Below, piece by piece: positions 36,044-46,981 of a stretch of 50,000 bases of DNA. Every line of letters starts with the position of its first letter. Position 1 is the first letter of the stretch. A program made the translations under genes and the position numbers. Under the pieces are notes generated by a model. It was not told where the DNA came from. It made no database searches and worked only from the letters and a program-made list of their open reading frames with translations. The DNA comes from Owenia fusiformis (lineage: Eukaryota; Annelida; Polychaeta; Sabellida; Oweniidae): assembly GCA_903813345.2 (NCBI GenBank), contig CAIIXF020000816.1, forward strand, positions 1 through 50,000. Reading direction: 5' to 3'.

Positions 36044-36873
36044 CACAGGCTGGTATTGAAAGATTTGTCCGCTGTGACGGAGCATGCTATTTTTCATAAA
36101 AACACTAAGAATGCTTCACGATTTATTTTTCAACTCATACGTTTCGTTATATCAAAGATAATTACTTACTCCATGCAATGGATAAATCATTTGCGTATAA
36201 CCGTCACTTCTGTTTGAAGTCCAATAACGCTAGGAGTAAAATCTATTGAAAACGGCGCCAGAGTATCAAACTCTAAAATGTACCATTTCTTTTTTAACTT
36301 TTTAATGGCATGATATAGTGACACGATAATATTAACATATGTTTTCAGCATAACTCTGAATGTATTAATGATATATTAATGCATTGGATCTTTTTAATTT
36401 TTTATAAAAAATAATATTAATATTTTTTGTCCGCTGTGACGGAGCATTTTCACAGTTCACATTTGCAACTGCTCCGTCACAGCGGACAAAAAAATTAAAC
36501 ATTATTTTTTATAAAATAATTAAAAAGACCAAATACATCAACATCTCATTTATACCTTCATAGTTATGCTGAAACCATGTGTAAATATTATCGGATCACT
36601 ATATCGTGCCATTAGAAAGTTAAACAAGAAATGGTACATTTTGAAGTATGATATTCCGGCGCCATTTTCAATAGCTTTTCTTCCCAGCGTAATTTGACTT
36701 CAAACAGAAGTGAAAGTTACCTGCAAATGATATATCCATTGCATGGAGTAAGTAATTTTGTATGGTATAACGAAAGATATGAGTTAAAAAATAAATCGTG
36801 AAGTATTCTTAGTGTTTTTATGAAAAATAGCATGCTCCGTCACAGCGGACAAATAGTTCGATACCAGCCTGTG
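36044..36873. mobile_element. Foldback (long inverted repeat) element, 830 bp
   Basis: The arms 36044-36446 and 36470-36873 are inverted copies about 403 bp long, matching at roughly nine of ten bases where I aligned them, with a 23-nt spacer. The outer ends read CACAGGCTGGTAT. A 5-bp direct repeat ATAGA flanks it (36039-36043 and 36874-36878). The 19-nt motif TGTCCGCTGTGACGGAGCA stands near the outer end and at the inner end of each arm (36066, 36428 and, inverted, 36470 and 36833). It has no coding capacity. It is a MITE/foldback-type element nested in the LTR-like insertion; the transposase family is not evident. Confidence 0.85.
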
Positions 36874-37217
36874 ATAGAGAGCTGAATTTACGTATTAGGT
36901 GCATATCCTTCTAGATTAACGGTAAAACATAGTAAACAGGGTGGAATTTAGACCAGGAAACTACGACAGTAACCTTTGACCTTGTTACGTCAAAAGTACG
37001 AACGGAACTAAGAATAGTTTGAGAATTACGCCAAAAGTACGAACGGAACTAACAATATCCACAAATCACTAGAATATGACACTTTAGTGGATAATAACGA
37101 TCTAAACATGTATGTGAATATATAAACTACATTAAGTGAAACCCAACAGTGGTGAGACATCGAATTGACATTACTGAATATCAGCAAACAAGAAAGTAAA
37201 TCTGTTGGGTTATCGCA

Positions 37218-40185
37218 TATGCGATGGTCACGATAGCTACACTGGCTACGCAGCTACAGAGGTTCTTGAGGAAACCCTAGGAGCATGCTAGCGTTGGCTT
37301 CGGTAGCTACGCGGGTACAATGGGTATGGATGCTACGCTACCAACACTGGCTACACAGCTACAGAGGTTCTGCATGTAAGCCCAGGACCATACATACTGT
37401 GGCCCCGATAGCTGCACTGAAAAGGCGGCTACAGAGGTACTTGAGGTAACCCTAGGAGCATGCATGCGTTGGTTGCGGTAGCTACACAGGCTTTGCAGCC
37501 AGAGGGGTTCTGGATGTAAGCCCAGGAACATACATGCGATGGTCACGATAGCTACACTGGCTACGCGGCTACAGAGGTTCTTGAGGTTACCCTAGGAGCA
37601 TGCATGCGTTGGTTGCGGTAGCTACACAGGCTTTGCAGCTAGAGATGTGTTGGCTACGGTAACTGAGCGGGTACAATGGGCATGAATGCTACGCTACCAA
37701 TACTGGCTATGCGGCTACAATGGTTCTTGAGGTACCCCTAGGACCATGCATGCGGTGGCTACGCTACCTACACTGGCTTTGCGGCTACAGAAGTTCTGGA
37801 TGTAAGCCCAGGACCATACATACTGTGGCCCCGATAGCTGCACTGGCTACGCGGCTACAGAGGTTCTTTAGGTACCCCTAGGAGCATGCATGCGTTGGCT
37901 ACGGTAACTACGCGGGTACAATGGGTATGTATGCTACGCTACCAACACTGGCTACACAGCTAGAGAGGTTCTGGAGGTAAGCCCAGTAGTATACATGCGG
38001 TGGTCACGATAGTTAATCTGGCTACGCGGCTACAGAGGTTCTTGAGGTACCCCCAGGACCATGCATGCGGTGGCTACGCTACCAACACTGACTTTGCGGC
38101 TACAGAGGTTCTGGATGTAAGCCCAGGACCATACACACTGTGACCCCGATAGCTGCACTGGCTACGCGGCTACAGAGGTTCTTGAGGTACCCCTAGGACC
38201 ATGCATGCGGTGGCTACTCTACCTACACTGGCTTTGCGGCTACAGAGGTTCTGGATGTAAGCCCAGGACCATACATACTGTGGCCCCGATAGCTGCACTG
38301 GCTACGCGGCTACAGAGGTTCTTGAGGTACCCCTAGGACCATGTATGCGGTGGCTACGCTACCTACACTGGCTTTGCGGCTACAGAGGTTCTGGATGTCA
38401 GCCCAGGACCATACATACTGTGGCCCCGATAGCTGCACTGGCTTCGCGGCTACAGAGGTTCTTGAGGTATCCCTAGGACCATGCATTCGGTGGCTACGCT
38501 ACCTACACTGGCTTTGCGGCTACAGAAGTTCTGGATGTAAGACCAGGACCATACATACTGTGGCTACGCGTCTAGAGAGGTTCTTGAGGTACCCCTAGGA
38601 CCATGTATGCGGTGGCTACGCTGAGGTAACCCTAGGAGCATGCATGCGTTGGCTACGCTATCCACACTAGCTATGCAGCTAAAGAGGTTCTGGATGTAAG
38701 CCCAGGACCATATATGCGATGGTCAAGATAGCTACACTGGCTACGCGGCTACAGAGGTTCTTGAGGTACCCCTAGGGCCAAGCATGCGGTGGCTACGCTA
38801 CCTACAATGGCTTTGCGGCTACAGAGGTTCTGGATGTCAGCCCAGGACCATACATACTGTGGCCCCGATAGCTGCACTGGCTACGCGGCTACAGAGGTTC
38901 TTGAGGTACCCCTAGGACCATGCATGCGGTGGCTAAGCTAGCTACACTGGCTATGCTGCTAGAGAGGTTCTTGAGGTAAGCCCAGGAGCATATATGCGAT
39001 GGTCACGATAGCTACACTGGCTACGCGGCTACATAGGTTCTTGTGGTACCCCTAGGAGCATGCATGCGTTGGCTACAGTAGCTACGCGGGTACAATGGGT
39101 ATGTATGCATGCGTTGACTACGCTAGCTACACTGCCTTTGCGGCTGCAGAGGTTCTGGATATAAGCCAAGGACCATATATACTGTGGCCCCGATAGCTGC
39201 ACTGGCTACGAGGCTACAGAGGTTCTTGAGGTAACCCTAGGAGCATGCTATCGTTGGCTACGCTAGCTACACTGGCTATGCAGCTAGAGAGGTTCTGGAG
39301 GTAAGCCCATGACCATACATACTGTGGCCCCGATAGCTGCACTGGCTTCGCAGCTACAGAGGTTCTTGAGGTACCCCTAGGCCCATGCATGCGGTGGCTA
39401 CTCCTCTAGGACCATACATACTGTGGCCCCGATAGCTGCACTGGATACGCGGCTACAGAGGTTCTTGAGGTAACCCTAGGAGCATGCATGCGTTGGCTCC
39501 GGTAGCTACACTGGCTATACAGCTAGAGAGGTTCTGGAGGTAAGCCCAGTAGCATACATGCGGTGGTCACGATAGCTACACTGGCTACGCGGCTACAGAG
39601 GTTCTTGAGGTACCTCTAGGACCATGCATGCGGTGGCTACGCTACCTACACTGGCTTTGCGGCTACAGAAGTTCTGGATGTAAGCCCAGGACCATACATA
39701 CTGTGGGCCAGATAGCTGCACTGGCTACGCGGCTACAGAGGTTCTTGAGGTAACCCTAGGAGCATGCATGCGTTGGCTAAGCTAGCTACACTGGCTATGC
39801 AGCTAGAGAGGTTCTGGAAGTAAGCCCAGGAGCATATATGCGATGGTCACGATAGCTACACTGGCTACGCGGCTACAGAGGTTCTTGAGGTACCCCTAAG
39901 GTCATGCATGCGGTGGCTACGCTACCTACACTGGCTTTGCGGCTGCAGAGCTGCTTGAGGTAACCCGAGGAGCATGCATGCGTTGGCTACGGTAGCTACG
40001 CGGGTTCAATGGGTATGTATGCTACGCTACCAACACTGGCTACACAGCTAGAGAGGTTATTGAGGTACCCCCAGGGCCATGCATGCGGTGGCTACGCTAC
40101 CTTCACTGGCGTTGCAGCTACAGAAGTTCTTAAGGTACCCCTAGGACCATGCATGCGGAAGCTACGCTACCTAAACTGGCTTTGC
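37218..40185 (+). repeat. Satellite A, block 6 (right end of array)
   Basis: About 3 kb of 70-bp monomers. It resumes inside the monomer split by the LTR-like insertion (TATGCGATGG). Its first 1.2 kb repeats the unit at 21725 and 32340 onward. The right edge is sharp: the last monomer stops after CTGGCTTTGC at 40185 and A/T-rich DNA follows. Confidence 0.95.
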
Positions 40186-42530
40186 TGATAATATCCCATC
40201 AGACAAAAATATCAAACATTTGATAACACAAAAACGTTGACACCACTGCCCAATAAGCCTTTGCATTTCAATATTTCATGCGTATGGATAAGAAGAAACA
40301 TACGCTATTGTGTTGTAGCTGAATATTAGTAAGTGTGTCTCAATCGTGAATGCACGCATATGATTCCTCATACATTGTTGTTATTTATATTAATGATAAT
40401 ACAAAGTCATGACATTTTAAACGATTATAAAGAATATAAATGCTTTTAAAAGAAACATACGTTGTAGAAACATTCGTTACAAAATTATATGAAAATAGCA
40501 GTTTGAACCCTGCAAGTACCTTTTTGCTAAGCTGTAACGTAATTGTAAACGTCAGGAACTAAAAACGGGACGTACTCTAAGTGATCCGTCGAAATTATGT
40601 TCCTAATCCAAAATAGGTAGGGTCCACTTCAATTTTACGTTATCTGAACAAATGTTAATGAGTGCATTCAAATTTTGTCAGCATATTTATTAATACTAAA
40701 CTTCTAAGAATAGAAAATGACAATTATGTATGATGTCTGATGATTCAGCAATATTTCATCAGGTAGGAAACATACGCTACAATATGTAACATATTAGACA
40801 GGTTCCAATTTCAGAATATCTCAAGGGAAAGACTTTTTGAGGCATTTTTTAGAAAAAGCAACAGACCTATTTTTTCTGGATCAGTTTTTCATGCTGATAA
40901 AGATTTTAAAAGATGACAGCTCAACGGGGTGGTCACGACACTGCATTTTAGCGTTTTTACCCCCCTAGGAAATTATCTTAGGGGGTACTATAATATTAGT
41001 TCATAACTCAAAGGATATATAAACTATTGTTCTGAGTTCTACAGCATACATTGTTAGTACAGAGATGAATACTATCCTAAAGTTATAGGTTGATATCTTT
41101 GTTGGTTTCGGAAAAATACAATTAATTAGAAAAAATATGCAATTTTTGTCATTTTTTCTTGCTTATTTTATATTTGTAGCTTCAAGCAAAATATGATAAC
41201 TTTAACAGCTCAAAGTAGTATTCTAACAACATTCCCAAGCTATGTTTGATATTGTAATACATCTATTATAGTGATGAAGTACTATTTTGTAATTTTAATA
41301 TGACTTTATAATGCCCTACCCCTGGTAAATAGAAGAAAGTTGGTGTGGTTTTCTTCTGGTTTTAACATTTTATTGACTTCTTAGTTGAAGATACAATCAA
41401 TTCTGTCAGTTAACCATGAGTAGCTTTACAATGATTAACTATTCCCATGAATAGAGTTGGGACCTCAAAATACAAGAACTGTTAAGTGGCATCCTTGGGC
41501 ATCCCTCTTCAGAGCATTTTCCTTATACTCCGATGAAATCTGCAGGGGATACTATAGGAAACCTATATATCTAAGATACTAATGAAGATACTGAATTCAA
41601 ATTTTCAGGATTTGGTCCTGGTATGATAGGTAATCTGTATGACAAAAATGACAAAAAGAAAAAACCTGACTATTTGTTTCCTAAGAAATGTGTTAAGAGG
41701 TTTTGTCATTCTCTTCATATTTTTAATTCTAAATATGTCTACAATGTGGGATGATTAGAATTATGGTAAAGTAATCTTTTCTATTATTTTATTGTTCTCT
41801 AAAACAGAAGTTGCTAAGGCTATTTCGCTTCTATACAGTCATAAAGATATGATACGATCTCAGGTCAATCAATAAATTTCACAAGTGACACTCTATCTTA
41901 TGAAGAAAATACTATTGTATATTTGAAGACATGTCAAAAATTTGGTGGAAATAAATTGTGTCACTCCTGATTTGACTTGCAAATGTTCAGGTAAGTTATC
42001 ACAAACAATTTCAGACAGTTATATCTTTGATTATAACTATTTCCAGACCATGAAGACAGGTATATAGGGATAATAAAGTCAATCGGACTCGGAGATATTT
42101 CACTAGCAATCAACCCATCAATATATTTTTTCAAAGTTTTTGACCTCATTTTCACCAAAAATGCAATCATTTTAATAACAATGTTTAATGCATTACTATT
42201 CTTTATTTTAATATATCAAATAGCTCTTGAAACGAAAACTGAATTCACCTAAGATTAGTGTTCCCCGTGTTATTTCCCCTTTGAAAAAGTTCATGCTATC
42301 CATTGGTTTCAGTTCATTTTGGTCATCCAAATTCAGTGTCTTTAAAACTAATAAGTAACATTAAAACAACCAATTGTTTTTATTTTGTTTTCTAATTTTT
42401 TTATATACAATTAAAAGGGGTCCGCCAATCAAGCAGAGATGACTTGCATCATTTGCAAATTCATATCTCAATCGTCATCATCTCAACTAATTCTCATTTT
42501 CACCCATGCTACTGTTTCGTTTCAAGTGGC
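40186..42530. other. A/T-rich unique DNA, no gene recognised
   Basis: No coding frame above about 70 codons, RNA gene or tandem repeat stands out. Three loose copies of AAACATACGYT lie at about 40290, 40455 and 40766. A C-run and a G-run flank CTAGGAAATTATCTTA near 40960-40986 as a small inverted repeat. The right part should hold the polypurine tract and 3' LTR of the Ty3 element, but I could not match anything here to the LTR seen from 49607. The stretch AAAGGGGAAA on the minus strand near 42280 is the only weak tract candidate. Confidence 0.6.
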
Positions 42531-44531
42531 CTATTTGATAATTGGAATTTCATTAGTCTCAATGAATGTCTTAGAAAATGTATTCAAGTTTTCCCAGGGT
42601 TCAAAAGTATTTGAAGAGGAATCATACCCCTCCCATTTGCATAAATACTCCCATCGTCCATGTTTCTTTCTTTTTCCTAAAATTTCCTCGACCTGGAAGT
42701 ATTCTTGCTCTTCATCTGATTCATTTTCTACACTTGAAGTATTACCTACGCTAGGATGACTTTCATCTTCAGAGTCATTAGTTGGTGCCACGTGTTCATC
42801 TCCTCTATCTGCACCATTATCTTCCTGCGCTCTTTCTTCATCAACATTCTCCTTTCTCTGAAACCAGATGGGCTTTTCATCACCTTTGTATGGTTTTAAG
42901 CGGTCTATGTGTACCACTGTAGGTTTACTTCTTCTTGACCTCTGGATCCTATACGTGATGTCACTGATCCTTTTTGTGATTATGTAGGGACCCTGGTATG
43001 GCCGCTGTAATTTGGGTGAGATACCCGGTTTTCTCAAGGGACAGTGAAGCCACACTGCATCTCCTTCATGCATTGTGGTTGGGGCTGCTTTCACGTCATA
43101 ATTTTTCTTCTGCCTTAGACTGTTTCTTTTTAAATCTGTTCTGGCGAAGGCATGTGAAGTTTCCATCCTTTCTTTTAAATTTGCTACATAATCTGTCTCT
43201 TGTTCTCCATTTCCAGGTGGTGGGCCAAAGACCATGTCAACCGGAAGATTTAACTGCCTTCCTAACATTAACTCACATGGGGTGAATTGCGAGGTTTCAT
43301 GAACAGATGTTCTATATGCAAGCATTAGAAATGGCAGATATTCGTCCCAGTCTTTTTGGTGTTTGTCCACAAACATGCTTAACATGCTTTCTAGTGTTCT
43401 ATTGAACCGTTCTACCATGCCGTCAGAACAAGGTCTGAGAGGAGTTGTTCTCGTCTTAGTAATTCCAAAGGAATTACAGACTTCTTGAAATATTTTGCTC
43501 TCATAGTTCCTCCCTTGATCACTGTGCATAGATAATGGGCATCCCCACCTACAGATGAACTCTTTGCTAACAATGTCAGCTATGGTTTCAGTTTCTTGGT
43601 TAGGAATGGCGTATGCCTCCGTCCATTTGGTGAAATAGTCAGCAACTATGATTATGTATTTGTTTCCTTTGTATGTTGTTGGTAATGGTCCCAAAATGTC
43701 TGTTGCTATTCGTTCCATTGGAACGCCTACCTGATACAGTTTCATTGGAGCCTTTTTCTTTTTCAAGTTTGGCTTTCTGGAAGCACACGAATCACATTTG
43801 TTGCACCAATCTCGAATGTCTGTCCTGATACTATACCAGAAATATCTAGATCTTACTTTTTCTATAGTCTTGTGAATACCTAAATGACCTGCTGTAACAT
43901 TGTTATGCAACTGCCTCATCACATCCTTTCTTAACTGTTTTGGGACTACCAGCTGCCATCTGATTTGATCTCCTGTATCAGATTCCCACTTCCTGTAGAG
44001 AATGCCATCTTTCACCTTGAGACGATCCCAATCAGATAGTAAATGTTTCAGTGGTTTTCCTTGATCTGAGATGTCTTTGAATTCAATCCTTTTTCCTGAT
44101 TCAACAGATTTGAACACAAGTGATATTTCTGGGTCCCTCATTTGCAGAGTTCGTATTTCCTCTGAAGTCCATGCTCCCAAAGCACTAGGTTTTTCATTCT
44201 CCGACTGTTTTCCATGGATAGCATTTACGGCTTGATCTTCTTCATTTTTCATTCCACATTGTGGGCATTGCATCCGTGATAAACCATCTGCATTTGCGTG
44301 AGAAGCTCCAGGGCGATGCTGAATTTCCATATCATATGCACTAAGCATTTCCAGCCATCGAGCTATTTGGCCATCCGGTTCTTTAAAATTTAATAACCAT
44401 TTCAAGGCTCGGTGGTCTGTTCGAATGATGAACTTTTGACCATATAAATACGGCCTGAATCTTTTGACAAAAGTTACTATTGCTAATAGCTCTTTCCTAG
44501 TTACGCAATAGTTTCTTTCAGATTTGTTCAT
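42531..44531 (-). CDS. pol: Pol C-terminal part: RNase H, integrase, chromodomain (666 codons open)
   Basis: In the parent element this is the end of the Pol polyprotein, which degrades template RNA and inserts the DNA copy in the host nucleus. RNase H residues appear as KELL (13-16), TDH (38-40) and NADGLSR (80-86). The integrase zinc finger is H209, H216, C246, C249. The catalytic triad is D278, D338 and E374, with exactly 35 residues between the last two. A GPY/F-type block lies at about 514-548. After an acidic linker (560-610), a chromodomain starts at YFQVEEIL (611) and includes CKWEGY (631-636) and FEPWENL; it probably targets integration to modified histones. The Met at 44531 is internal to the real polyprotein and not a natural start. 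A T-run upstream (44544-44550) has lost its frame with the preceding part. Confidence 0.9.
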   Translation of the reverse strand: MNKSERNYCVTRKELLAIVTFVKRFRPYLYGQKFIIRTDHRALKWLLNFKEPDGQIARWLEMLSAYDMEIQHRPGASHANADGLSRMQCPQCGMKNEEDQAVNAIHGKQSENEKPSALGAWTSEEIRTLQMRDPEISLVFKSVESGKRIEFKDISDQGKPLKHLLSDWDRLKVKDGILYRKWESDTGDQIRWQLVVPKQLRKDVMRQLHNNVTAGHLGIHKTIEKVRSRYFWYSIRTDIRDWCNKCDSCASRKPNLKKKKAPMKLYQVGVPMERIATDILGPLPTTYKGNKYIIIVADYFTKWTEAYAIPNQETETIADIVSKEFICRWGCPLSMHSDQGRNYESKIFQEVCNSFGITKTRTTPLRPCSDGMVERFNRTLESMLSMFVDKHQKDWDEYLPFLMLAYRTSVHETSQFTPCELMLGRQLNLPVDMVFGPPPGNGEQETDYVANLKERMETSHAFARTDLKRNSLRQKKNYDVKAAPTTMHEGDAVWLHCPLRKPGISPKLQRPYQGPYIITKRISDITYRIQRSRRSKPTVVHIDRLKPYKGDEKPIWFQRKENVDEERAQEDNGADRGDEHVAPTNDSEDESHPSVGNTSSVENESDEEQEYFQVEEILGKRKKHGRWEYLCKWEGYDSSSNTFEPWENLNTFSKTFIETNEIPIIK

Positions 44532-44938
44532 TGTTTTGCTCCCAAAAAAATTGGACGTTCTACGCCATCAACAATTTGTGATAAAACCCCGCCTAAGCCA
44601 AAATTTGAAGCATCACAGTCAAGAACATAAATTCCTTTCTCACTGGGATAGGCTAGAATGGGTGCAGACAATATGGCATTCTTCAATGTTTGAAATGCTA
44701 ATTGACATTCTGAACTCCATGTAAATGCTTTTTGCTTTTCACACAGTTGATGTAGAGGACGGGCTATATTAGAAAATCCTTTTACAAACTTTCTATAGTA
44801 TCCAACAAATCCCACAAAGGCTCTGACTTCTTTCTGACAGACTGGCGTTTTCCAGTTGACAATCTGCTCAACTTTCTCACTGTCAGTTTCTACACCTTCG
44901 CGTGACACTTTATGGCCAAGAAAAATCACAAAGTGCAT
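44528..44938 (-). pseudogene. pol: Pol fragment: RT thumb/connection and start of RNase H
   Basis: This open piece carries FLGHKVSREG, the usual block just after the RT palm, then VGYYRKFVKGFSNIARPL of the RT thumb. The first RNase H strand follows with its catalytic aspartate (YVLDCDASNFGLGGVL). It ends at a TGA near 44528 because the run of identical bases at 44544-44550 is out of frame with the RNase H part. Its start is also a break: the preceding RT piece and this one overlap out of frame at 44926-44938, where a few codons between the palm and FLGH seem to be missing. In a working element this would be one continuous polyprotein. It is confidently Ty3-type. Confidence 0.85.
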
Positions 44939-45240
44939 TTCTTTGGTTTCATTTTCAACCCAGATTTTCTGATTCTGTCAAATACTTCTTTTATTTTAAT
45001 CAAAGTGTCTTCAAAGCTTTTCCCCCATGTTAAAATGTCATCGATATAGAGAAGACATGACTTCCACTGTAGGCCTTTCAATACCGTTTCCATCAACCTT
45101 TGAAAGGTTCCAGGCGCCCCTGTCAAGCCAAAAGGCATCACATTAAACTGATAAAGCCCATCTCTTACCACAAAGCTGGTTTTCTCTTTTGACTCCTTGT
45201 CTAAGGCCACCTGCCAGTAGCCGGAAGCCATGTCCACTGA
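44926..45240 (-). pseudogene. pol: Pol fragment: RT palm with YIDD
   Basis: This is the catalytic core of the RT. It shows motif A as MDMASGYWQV (first catalytic aspartate), motif B as MPFGLTGAPGTFQRLM and motif C as LLYIDDIL, with the catalytic aspartate pair of Ty3/gypsy enzymes. The catalytic residues are kept. The piece is separated from the RT N-terminal part by a TGA (45241-45243) in the same frame and from the next part by a small deletion near 44926-44938. The stop looks like a simple point mutation, because both sides stay in frame and align to the family without a gap. Confidence 0.88.
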
Positions 45241-45783
45241 TCAAAACCATTTTGCTCCAGATAAACTGTCTAAACATGTATCCAGTCTTGGTATGGGATA
45301 AGCGTCTTTTTTTGTGACCTCATTCAATTTTCTGTAGTCAATGCAGAATCGTATGGTTTTATCCTTTTTGGTAACTAAAACAATTGGTGAACTCCATGGT
45401 GCATTTGATGGTTCAATGATTCCTTTGGCTAGCATTTTGTTTACCTCCTCGGTCACAATATCTTGTTTAGCAAGGGGTTGTTTTCTTGGATGTTGTTTAA
45501 TTGGGCGGGCATCGCCAGTGTCTATGTGGTGTTCTACTACATCTGTCCGTCCTAAATCATCAGAATTCTTAGCAAAAATGTCCCTATATTCGATAAGCAA
45601 ACTTCTCACTGCTAACGACTGACTGTCATTAAGATCAGTACACGATCTTTCATACAGATCTTCCAAATATTCGGGTAAAAGCTCTTGATTTTTCTCATTT
45701 GATGAAGTGACTTTGAATACACTAGAAATGTCCTCATTGTTCAGCTCTTTTATATCCGTGACTAGGTCTATCTCACTTTTGTG
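45241..45783 (-). pseudogene. pol: Pol fragment: protease-RT linker and RT fingers
   Basis: The frame enters near 45783 with a linker rich in acidic residues, reaches LPEYLEDLYERS, and continues into the RT N-terminus. Typical blocks are VEHHIDTGDARPIKQ, then WSSPIVLVTKKDKTIRFCIDYRKLN, the fingers that contact template and nucleotide, and YPIPRLD. It stops at TGA 45241-45243 just before motif A. Upstream it lies in a different frame from the protease (frame break near 45768-45785). The methionine at 45666 is internal; the linker before it belongs to the same frame. Confidence 0.88.
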
Positions 45784-46565
45784 TCTTTGTATATTGTCAC
45801 TGGCTGATCGCTGGGATTCATAACCCGTATTGGAATCATGGTTTTAACATTGTCTGATAGTTCAACTAACGATCGACCCACCATTAAGTCACTTTTTGAA
45901 GCAAATGTTGGTGTTTGCTCTAGAACACCCATTTTTCCTCTACTGGATCCACTAACACGATTGACTCTTCCTTTAACAATCATTTCGCACATAGGTGGTA
46001 TTCGTACTGTTTGATTAACCAGAGCCTTCATAACGGGTTGGGAGTCATGGGTCATGCACTCGATTTTATTTCCATGAATGTTCAGTGTTCCTTTGCCAAG
46101 ATCCAACACGCCTTTGTTGGCCACCAGAAAATCCATTCCAATAATGGCATCTGTGTTTATCTCTGCAATCCACACTTTTAAAGGATAGCTATTTCCACCA
46201 ATGTTCAAAGAAATATGACTATAACCAACAAGTGGAAGTGGACTACCATCCGCATTTTTAAAACCATTGTAAGGGGGTACAATTATTTCATTTTCTTTTC
46301 CAACTCTGTGAAATACATGGCTAGAAATTATCGAAATACAGGATCCACTGTCTATCAGAAAATTAACTGAATTTTCCAGAATACTTCCATTCACAAACAA
46401 TCCATTTTTCATGATATTATTCACTAATTCAGTATTTCTCAATCTATCTATTGCCGACAAAGCAATCCTTATTTCTTGAGACTGAACATCCTTTCTTTCT
46501 TCATCCATTCTCTCACATGATTGGAAATGGGCATTAGTTTTCTTTGGGACCGACGAATTGCCCAT
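45768..46565 (-). pseudogene. pol: Pol N-terminal part: retropepsin-type protease
   Basis: In the parent element this aspartic protease cuts the Gag-Pol polyprotein. The active-site signature is FLIDSGSCISII at about residues 69-80 of 265, DSG where many relatives have DTG. The second hallmark, AIIGMDFL, lies at about 140-147. The first 60 residues are a lysine- and glutamate-rich linker. The start ATG overlaps the gag stop as TAATG, placing pol in the -1 frame relative to gag. This suggests either frameshifting or re-initiation during translation. The piece ends at TAG 45768, where the frame breaks before the RT linker. Confidence 0.85.
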
Positions 46566-46981
46566 TATCTTGTCGGTCCGTTCATGTTTAAAGGACTATT
46601 TCTTGTATTTGTCCCTGTAATGCCATTATTTACTTGTTGCCTGTTTCTAGATTGATTGAATCGGCAAGTTCTCAATGTATGATTTTGCCGTTTACATTTT
46701 GTACAAAAAGATGGGTTGGTACAATTTGCGGCAATGTGGTTTGCCTGCTGGCAATTAAAACAAATAAGTGGTTCCCTGTGGGATATGAATCGTCTCTGAG
46801 TATTTTGTCTCTCATTGGATATACTACATGTTTGTGGTTGATTTGTCATGTCCAGTTTATCCAATCTTGAAGACATTTTTTCAATCATTTCCTTTTGTTC
46901 ATTCAACATTGATTTCAACATGCATAATTCATTATTTTCGTCTTGTGCTACACTATGCACATTCCTAGGTGTTCTGTTACA
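46565..46981 (-). pseudogene. gag: Gag C-terminal part: nucleocapsid with two CCHC zinc knuckles
   Basis: The frame continues from the gag part at 46982, separated only by a TAA (46982-46984). An N-terminal helical stretch (KSMLNEQKEMIEKMSSRLDKL) could form a short coiled coil. Two zinc knuckles of the form C-x2-C-x4-H-x4-C follow: CFNC...C and CTKC...C, using C67, C70, H75, C80 and C86, C89, H94, C99, counted from the GTG codon at 46960. In retroelements these bind genomic RNA for packaging. It ends at TAA 46565, overlapping the pol ATG. No start codon belongs here; it is the tail of gag. Confidence 0.85.

Larger units (their letters stand above)
33821..37217. mobile_element. LTR-like 3.4-kb insertion in satellite A
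   Basis: The insertion begins TGTAACGACCC and ends GGGTTATCGCA, giving TG...CA ends with 7 of 11 inverted matches. The 4-bp TATG flanks both sides (33817-33820 and 37218-37221). The satellite monomer is restored exactly if the insert and one TATG are removed. Its first 13 bases match those of the solo LTR at 15580 at 12 positions. After subtracting the nested foldback (830 bp) about 2.56 kb remain, long for a solo LTR. No protein is recognisable: the open frames of 72-96 codons near 34325, 34970 and 35498-35792 match no family I know and overlap repeats. It could be a long solo LTR or a non-autonomous LTR-type element. Confidence 0.65.

Noticed and set aside
33821-37217. Full LTR retrotransposon with two LTRs
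   Set aside because: The start sequence does not recur near the end and no gag or pol blocks lie inside.
40960-40990. C-run/G-run inverted repeat as a transposon terminus
   Set aside because: Only about seven bases pair, there is no flanking duplication, and no partner end is seen.
42998-43285. Plus-strand frame of 95 codons inside the Ty3 pol region
   Set aside because: It is the antisense shadow of the integrase reading frame.
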